From positions 186,001-250,000 of the forward strand of contig JAVDOI010000123.1 in NCBI GenBank assembly GCA_032191485.1: DNA of 64,000 nt, given 5' to 3'. Positions 25,401 to 34,400 of the stretch are shown here, piece by piece. The DNA comes from Leptoclinus maculatus (taxonomy: Eukaryota > Chordata > Actinopteri > Perciformes > Stichaeidae). How positions within the stretch are numbered: position 1 is the stretch's first letter; each line of letters begins with the position of its first letter. The position numbers and the translations under genes were made by a program. The notes under the pieces are model-generated. The model ran no database searches, had not been told where the DNA came from, and saw only the letters and a program-made list of their open reading frames with translations.

Positions 25401-28400
25401 TTCAACAGAGGCCAGTAAAAGTGTCGCTTACCTCTATCATAGGTTTTTCTTACCCCTAAATGACCTGCAACTCCATCATGAGCAGTCTGAAGTACACCAA
25501 GTCTTACACTAGAGGGCAAAACAATTTGTACAGTTTCTTCCCCCATAAAACCCTCTCCCTGGGGAACCCATTTTCTCACCAACAGGCCATCCTGGAGAAA
25601 ATACCCATGGGCTGAACTCTCCACCTCATCATCCTGGAGAACTCTGTTGTACAGAGCCTGAAGTGTGGGGTCATGTTTTTGCTCTTTCAGAAGGTCACTG
25701 CAAGACACAGGCAAGGGGAAAGCAGGCACAGGAAACACAGACATTCTTTTCTTATCTGAATGTTCAGAACCGGAATCACCACGGGCTCGGCTCATAGCAC
25801 GTGTCACTGCACAGGTGGGATGTACAGCAGATGGTGTTTTGGAGAACTCAGGCTGGGAGACTAGAGTATCCACTGACGCATCAGGCCACACCCGATTGCC
25901 AGCCAGGTCATTTCCTAATATGACCTGTACTCCACCCATAGGCAACGAAGGGCGCACTCCCATGATCACATCACCTTGGACCAGATTTGATACTAGCGTC
26001 AAATTATGCTGTGGTGCAGAAAAGACAGTCAATCCCATCCCTCGGACCGCAACACTGGAACCAGCATCTGTTTCAAGAGAGAAATTCAACGCAGATTCCA
26101 AAATAAACGATTCCAGAGCCCCAGAATCTCTTAATATTTTTACAGGTACTTTTATGTCACTTCCTACAAGTGAAACATAACCATCGGACACGAATGCAGC
26201 ATAACCAGGGTCAATCTCCTGCTGAGCTGCGGAAACTGGCTGTTCTTGACCTAAAACTGGAACTTCAATCACTGACTCTGACGAAGAAGGTTTCGTGTGT
26301 GCCCGCATGGCAGCAATGACACGGTCACTTTCTTCAGCACGCAAAGACACAGCAGCCGCAGATGGTTTTGCTGGTAAAAACCCAGGCTTTTTTTTTAACA
26401 TTGGACACTCATTTCGCCAGTGACCCTTGCCAAAACAATAATTACAGACGCGATTGGGGTCCATCCTTCCCTGTAAACCCCGGTCTGCCTTAACTGAACT
26501 GGTCCCTTCTGACCAAAACCTACTGGGGTTAGCCCCCACATTCCTCTCTCGGAAGCCAAAATCTCCACGACCACGGTTCTCACCGAAAAACCCTTTATGA
26601 GTCAGGACAAACTCGTCTGCCAATCTAGCAGCCTCTGTAACCTTGCTTACTTTCCTTTCCTGAATGTAGGTAACAACACGGTCAGGCAAAGCATTTTTGA
26701 ACTGTTCAAGCAAGATTAATTCCTCAAGGTCCTCCATAGTAGTAACCTGTGAAGCCGCACACCAGCGATTAAAGTTACTGGTTAAATCACGAGCAAACTC
26801 AATATGGGACTGCTTTTCTTTTCTGAGTAACCTGAACCGCTGTCGATACGCTTCCGGTACCAACTCATATATCCTAAGTACAGCAGCTTTAACCAACTGG
26901 TAGCTACCACTATCAGTAACACTCAAGGCTGAAAAAGCCTCCTGGGCCTTGCCAGTGAGCACACACTGAAGCAAAAGAGTACGCTCAGCATCCGACCATT
27001 TTCGTGCCTCTGCTAAACGTTCAAACAAAACAAAGAAAATGTCAGGGTCCCTTTCATTAAACTTTGGAACCAACCGTAAGTTAACAGCAACATCAAATGA
27101 GGGAAAAGCAGGAACAGGTAGTGCTGACTCTCCTACCTGGTGTGGATCAGCCTGAAGCTTTCCTTCACTCATAAGCTCCAGCTTATATCGCTCCAACTCT
27201 AACTGTTGTCTTGCCTGAACATGGGCTAGTTCAGCTTCCCGAAGATGTGCATCTTGTTTTAACTTTTCTAACTCCACAGTATTTTTATGTTTCTCTTGCA
27301 TTTGTAGTAAGATATGTTCTTTTTGTTGCTCAAATGTCAAACCAACTCCAAGTCCAGTCAAAACAGGAGCCATTTTGGAAACTTTGACTGACTCACTCAC
27401 CTTGGGGGAAGCTACCTCTGAAAATGTATCAGTTTCTACAGGTGCCTTTTCAATCCCCACTATGACAGGCAACACTTTTTCCTCCAACAAGTGATCCTTT
27501 AATGTGGCCAACAATTTTTCTTTATTCAACTTTTTAGGAAGTTCAACACTGTAATGGTCCGCTAATGTCAAGAGCTGATCCTTTGTGTAAGAATTTAACA
27601 AATCCTCATTTGGAGACTGAACAAAGTCTCCAATGGAAGTCATTTTTTTCAGTTCGGATTTAAATAAGGAACCCAATTCCTCTGACTAACTGCCTAACCA
27701 GGTCTAGCTGAGTAACTCATCCCTAGTCTTCATGCAGGTTAGTGGCAGGATGAATTAAGCACAAAACCCAGTAACCCGGTTAACCTTCAGCAAGCTGAAA
27801 ATCACCTAGACAGTCATGGAAGTGCCCCCGAGCTATTGCTTTAACCACGTACTGCACCAAAACAACAAACAAAAAAAGAAAAGGGTCAATGAGAGACGGC
27901 CAGTGCCCCTCATTGCTTATGCCTATCAGGAAAAGGGTTCCGACTGACTCACCAGCCTGTACTACTAACGGCAGGTTAGAACTCTCAATTTCAAAAATCT
28001 GTGTGGAAAACTCCCTTTAACAAAGTTACATTTAAGAATTTTCTAGTACCAACCTTTCCAAGATCGCGGACGAGCCCCCATTTGTTACCACCTGGCTCAA
28101 GGCCGGCAACAAAAAGGGAGGCCACACAGAGATCTAAACCAAAAACAGTTTATTTAGCTACACAACTGCCATATAATGCACAACTGATGAGGCTGGTGCA
28201 GCAGACCCTGCTGTGAGAGAGAGAGAGAGACTCCCAGAAGGCCCGTCTTTTAAGCCTTCCTGGAGGCTCCAATCAGCTGGGCTGATTGGTGCAGGTGAGT
28301 GTCCCAGCTCCTCCCACCAGGAAACTAGCGGCAAGCAGGCCCACAGCCTGGTAAGGGGGAGGGTCGTCACACCCCCTCCCTCATCACTCTTTTTTGTCAG

Positions 28401-31400
28401 ACTGTTTCCCGTTCTTATCTTTCTCACCCATATACAGTTACATCCTGCTGCACAACACCTTTCTCTCCCCTCATTATCACACAGTATACATTTGTTGAAT
28501 CATTTTATATTCTTGTATTACACACACTACCTTTATTATGATTATTGGTTATTGATTATATGCTTTTTGTGTCCCTTTTTACCTCATCTTTATACCGAAC
28601 ATGTACTCCCCTCACAAGGCAGTTTTCCTGGGACCTCAACTCTTTGATTTTACTTGACACTGTGCATCTTCTGCATGTAATGAAAGATTCAGAAAGTCTC
28701 ATTGAATGTCAACTACAATGTTCCTCTGCTCAGCCATCTTACATCAGTGTGCAGCAGTAGGTCTCTGTGTTCAAAGCCCTTCTCCTCCAAGTGAGTCCAG
28801 AATACCGTTCTCTGTAGAGTCCTGGTCCCAACACAACTCACAATCTTCAAGGCAACATCCCTCCCTTCTTTCATGTTGAACATCTTCCACCACAACGCTG
28901 CTGGTGAATTCTACATGATAATACAGGAAGTAGAGGAAAACTCTCTCTGTTATGTAACGCGCGGTGCCGCCGCACGTTCTTTATGAATAAATGAACAAAG
29001 AGAGGTCTCCTGTTGGAAACGAACAGACGTGAACGAGGATCCCTCAGAAGTGTATGCGCCGACTGAGAGGACCTCGCAGGCGACGGACAGACCCGAACTG
29101 CCGCCGGGGTGACCACGGATCCACGGGGCTCGTGTCCCGATGTCCGGTCGTCCCCCTGTGAGCGCCCCTTAGTGCAGGAAAAGGACTGCGAGAAGGGGGA
29201 GAGATGCGGAGGACCAGTGCTCTCTCTATATGACTCACTCACCTGGCCTGAGGGAGAATGGCTGAAAAGGAGACAGTTTCGTCCCCTGCACACTCTCCGA
29301 AATTACCTCAAAAGCCTCCGCTAAGAGAAACCTATACGGGTCGCCAATCTTAGATAATAATACATCACCAACAGAATAGCAACCAGTAGCGCGCTTGCTG
29401 TGTTGTCTTGATCACAAAACATTAAGTTACTGTTTAGTTTAGTATTTTGCTCGAATAGTCGTCGGATTTAACGTCTTTATTAATTTTGTATAAGTTCTAA
29501 ATATTTGTATTACCCCTGCCCAGAGCCCAACAGATATAAAGCTCTTTTCAAACTTTTGCTTGAAGCGGGGCTTTCCCCGGTCTTCTCTTAACTATAGAAA
29601 CGGATGTTAGTATATGTAGGTGTGTGTGCAGTAGTTGCATCAGTCGTGTGCCGTGCTGGAAGTCCTTCAACTTACCACAGGGGCTGGGTGATCTCCCCCC
29701 CGGAGGAGACCCCTTCTGTCCGGTGTTCCCAGAAGAGAGGTCGAAAAGGAGTCGGCCGAAAAAGTTCAATTATCAATTGTTTTATTTTCGTCCAATTCAA
29801 AGTACACCGTTTGGTTCTAATACAGAGAAAAAGTATCAAGTAAATGACTTAAAGAACAAAATCGAAAAATAATTCAAAAACCCTGAACTCAGTGAGCAAG
29901 CTGTTATTTCAAAAGTCCGGAGATTCTAAGAAATCAGTTTGAACCCCACGCCGGTAAAGACCTGGTGGACTTCTCCCTAATGCACCCCGATCTTCTAAAA
30001 CCGAGAATATTTATACTCTAGATCTACCGGGGGTGATTTCACCCCCACCCTTCGGTGCCTCTCTTGGGAGGCCTCACATGGGCTTGGTAACCCCCGTAAG
30101 TTTAGTCATACATTGATAGACCTGTTGTTGGTTACCCCAAAGACCTCTACTGATACTCAATGACATAGGAACACGCCATGCTCACTGGTTAATAATTGTA
30201 CTCTGACCCATATACCTCCTCGTAAGATTTCAACAGGTTACAGGGATAAATGGTAATACATCAAACAATAGAAAAAAAATTCAACACATAATACACCATT
30301 GTGCCCAGCGTATGATTAATAACTGAGTATACTCATATATACGTACTCTTCTGCATTAAAGCGTCCATGTCCTTACGGGACAAGAATACGGACGCGGCTC
30401 AAGGCCTTAACAAAAGCCTAAAAGTTAAAGGTAACTTACATAAAAAGTTAAAATTTAAAAGTGTGTGTGTGTGAAGGCATGTGCAGTGACGCATGGCCAA
30501 GGTGACCTGGCAGACATTAATGCGACGGCAGGCCTCAAGGCCTGTGAGAAGGGTTAGGAAGGTTCAGGTCCGAGACTGTTACATATTACCTAGACAGTAC
30601 CTGTCCTTACTTAACCACGAGGTCCCCTGGAAAGTCCCTGCACATGAGTGTGTGTGTGTGTGTGAGTGTGTGTGTCAGTCTATGTCGTAACTGCACATCC
30701 GTGCAGCAGGCGCCGTCTTACAAGAGACACAGAGCCCTATGCCTCTTTCAGTTACTTTTTTGTTTTACTGTATTTTTCATTCATTGTTTTGCTGAGCAGC
30801 AATATGGTGCCGTTAACACCTAATAACCAGGGCCTTCCGTCCAGAAAGAATCCACAAATTCGCAAATACTCCAGCTCATCTAACAGTTAGCACAACATGA
30901 TGAACCCAGTAGCACTAATCCGTCTCTGAGCTTCTGTGCACCGTTTTGTAATGCAGCTCCAAAGTGCTCTACTGTGGTAAGACCACGCTCACATTGTAGA
31001 CAAGACAGACGCTGTTTGAATCTCAGTGAACATGAAGAGAATCCTCCTCCAGTCTGACTAAATATGTTAACTTTATCATCTTTTGATATTTGTGTTTTGA
31101 GCTAACTTAGCCAGCTGGTTATTGATTATTATTATTATAATTATTATTGACTTATTGTATTATTTAATGAATCTCTGAATTGTTGTTTCATGACATCTTG
31201 TTATTTAGTGTCTGGTGTCTTCTCTCTCTCTCTTTCATCTTCTATCATCTCTCCAGACTCTGTCAGGCTGGTGAATGGGACTAGTCTGTGCTCAGGCAGA
31301 CTGGAGGTGAAGTCTAACCAGTCTAACCAGTCTAACCAGTGGTGGTCCTCAGTGTGTGAAGATGACTTTGACCAGCAGGATGCAGAGGTGGTCTGTAGGG

Positions 31401-34400
31401 AGCTTGGCTGTGGGGCTCCTTCAGTCCTCCAGGGGGCGCTCTATGGAGAAGTGGAGGCTCCAATGTGGACCAAAGAGTTCCAGTGTGGAGGCAATGAGTC
31501 TGCTCTCCTGGACTGTAGAAGCTCAGGCTCAGATAGAAACACCTGCTCACCTGGCAAAGCTGTTGGACTCACCTGCTCAGGTAGAAGAGGAGCTGCAGCT
31601 TTGATCTGGTTCATTTCTGTTCTACTGAAACTCACTTTGTTCTTTACTGACGACTCTCTTGTTTCTGTTCAGAACCTGTCAGGTTGGTGGGAGGAGACAG
31701 TCGCTGTGCAGGAACACTGGAGGTGAAACATCAAGGAGACTGGAGACCAGTAGATTACTCTGACTGGACCCTGAAGAAAGCAGCTGTTGTCTGTAGAGAT
31801 CTGGACTGTGGCTCTGCTGTTTCTATCAGACGGAGAGAGGAGTCCTCAGAGAGATCTGTGTGGAGGATCAACTCTCTCTGTGTTCACTCTGGATCTGCTC
31901 TGAGAGAGTGTTTAATATCATATTCCTCTTCCTCCATCCTGAATGTCACCTGCTCAGGTAAGCCCATCAGTGACATCATCTATGACATCATCTCTGACAG
32001 CAATGTTTCCAGTATGTTCCTTCCTCTGTCACAGTGACAGTTGTGGTGGTAAATATTCCTATACCCTCTTAGCGTGAGTCTCTTAATGCTGAAATAAATA
32101 ATACTGAAAACCAGGTTGTCTTTTAAGTATTTATTCTCTCAGAGAAGGTTCAATCATCACAACAGAATGCGTACAGTCTCAGTGAGGAAGAACCAAGAAC
32201 AAAGTGAACAAGCTTCCTTCATACAGAATGAGCAAAGGTGGGCCGATGGCCAATGTTACAGACATTTGGTCTCAGACTGATAGAAACAATGAACAACAAA
32301 CGTCCAGCAACCCAAACAAGCGGCCCAAAGGCCTTGGTGCTGGAACATTCTCATACAACACAGTTAGTTATCTTTGTGAACAGGCAAGGGAGAATTCTTC
32401 TTCTGCACAACAGAGACACGGTGAAGTTCAACAAAGTTCAGAGCAAAACTACTTATGCATGAATACAATATACTGAGTAGAAATATATACTAAGTTAAAG
32501 ATTACCATTACACAGTCAGTGGGTTTCCATTGGACTGAACTGTAAAGTTAACCAGGACAACGACATCCTGAAGTGTAGAGAGGTGGGCTTGTTTCTGGAA
32601 GCTTCAAACCTCCATAGACTGCTGAGCTCCACCTGAGAGGACACACCTGTCTGTCTGTCAGACCTGTGACATCACGTCCTTATTCAGGGTCCATCTTGTT
32701 CAACGGAGGGTAAACGTGAACTTTCATCATCTCTCTGTGTTTACAGACCTGCTGCTTCAGCCAATCATCATTGTGTCCTCCTCAATGTACGGGGTCTCTG
32801 AGGCCCAGCAGCAGGGGGCTCGGGTGCTCAGGCGCTCCACCTTCACCTTCTGCTGCTCCATCCAGCCACAGTACCCAGGAGGCTCCTTCCAGCTCACCTT
32901 CACCTCCTCCAACTCAGCACACAACTACACCAAGCCAGCTGTCAATCACTCTGCCCACTTCCTGTTTCCTGCTGCAGAGCCCGCCCACCAAGGAAGCTAC
33001 AGCTGTGTTTATCACCTCTATGTTTTTAATCATACCTTCTCCTCTGAGAGCCGTCTGCTCTCCATCACTGTCTTAGGTAAGCTGACTGTTTACATGCAGG
33101 TTTGAAGATGATCAACTGACCACAGAGTCCATGCATGTTGTTGTTTCTTGAATGACACTGTGACTCCTGTCGTTGTGTTACACATGTCATATAGTAACCA
33201 AACCTAAACAAAGTCTATGAATGGCAGCAGCTAACAATCTACTGTAGGACAGAGCAGGTTTGGTTACCAGGATAACTCTGGTTCTCTGAGAACTGAAGCA
33301 GCTTCTGACGTGACCAATCACAAAGCTCCACTGTCACCACATCAGTCATAACACCCCTTAGCCCCCAACTCACCATATTCAAGTGTAGTTCCTCCGCCTA
33401 TCAGAAGCAAGAAGGGCGGTGTGCTCCGATACCTCACTCAGAGAACCAGGGTTATCCTGGAAACCAAACGTTGAGACAGTCGTTAACGATAGCGATTACA
33501 CTTTCAATTGACTCTTCACTAAGTCCCGCCCCTCTAACATAACTGGCCAATCACAGCGTAGCATGGTCCAGCTCTGACCAGGAGCTCTGGTGATGAAAAC
33601 AGGACGTAGGTGATGACATCATTGTAACATGAAACCAAGACTAACCAGATTCTCTCTAGTGTCCACCAGGGGGCGACTCCTCTGATTGTATAGAAGTCTA
33701 TGAGAAAATGACTCTACTTCTCTCTTGATTTATTACCTCAGTAAACATTGTAAACATGAGTTTATGGTCTCAATCTCTAGTTTCAAGTCTTCTTCAATAC
33801 AGCATGATGTTCATTTAGTACATTATGGTCCATTTAGAGTCAAACAGACCATAACGCAGGGGATGCTTTAGGGCGGTGCTACACAGTGATTGACAGGTCT
33901 CTACCAGAGACGTATACGGCGTCTCTACGTCACTCCTCCTCAGTCCAGATATGGTCACTTCCTGTTCACTGGCTGCAAAAAACCAAGATGGCGACGGCCA
34001 CAGTCCACAAACCATTGAGTGACGTGACGACGACTACGTCCACTTCTTCTATAACGTCTGTGGTTCAAACAGTGAACATGAAGTAAACATGAAGAGTAAT
34101 ACGTGTCAGTGATTGTAGATTTCAGGGTCAATGGGAGCTGTTGGACTCATGATGTCGTGTGATGTGATGACTGTCCGTGTGTTTGTTCAGATCCAACACC
34201 TCTGATCATCAAAGCGATCGTCCTGCCGCTGTTTCTGCTGGTGGTGACCGTTGCCCTTTACTTCTACTGTAAGGTACTGACACACGTCTGTTGTTTAGAC
34301 CAGCCACTGAAATGAAGCTCTCGCTCTGTGTTCAGTGAACTGAAGACAGGTGTGGTGGCCCGTTCTTTGTTCTTCTTCCTCTATACTGGGCCACGTTACG

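Larger units (their letters stand above)
22431..28371 (-). mobile_element. Gmr1-like Ty3/gypsy LTR retrotransposon, apparently intact
   Basis: The element is about 5.94 kb, on the reverse strand inside an SRCR intron. It has two 289-bp LTRs (22431-22719 and 28083-28371), a primer-binding site beside the right (5') LTR, a polypurine tract beside the left (3') LTR, and one uninterrupted 1,597-codon Gag-Pol frame. Pol order is protease, integrase, reverse transcriptase, RNase H. Integrase ahead of reverse transcriptase is the copia-like order known in gypsy elements of the Gmr1 group of fishes and other deuterostomes. I count three mismatches between the LTRs (about 1%), so the insertion is recent. 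No envelope gene is present. Confidence 0.95.
31199..31984 (+). repeat. 786-bp duplicated exon-pair unit, copy C
   Basis: Partner of 19371-20156, same length with no indels. Only the 6-Cys exon differs appreciably between the copies. Confidence 0.92.
33077..34190. other. Intron with dispersed repeats
   Basis: The intron contains an inverted-repeat MITE-like element (33254-33472) and a teleost dispersed repeat (about 33820-34085). No exon is supported. Confidence 0.6.
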
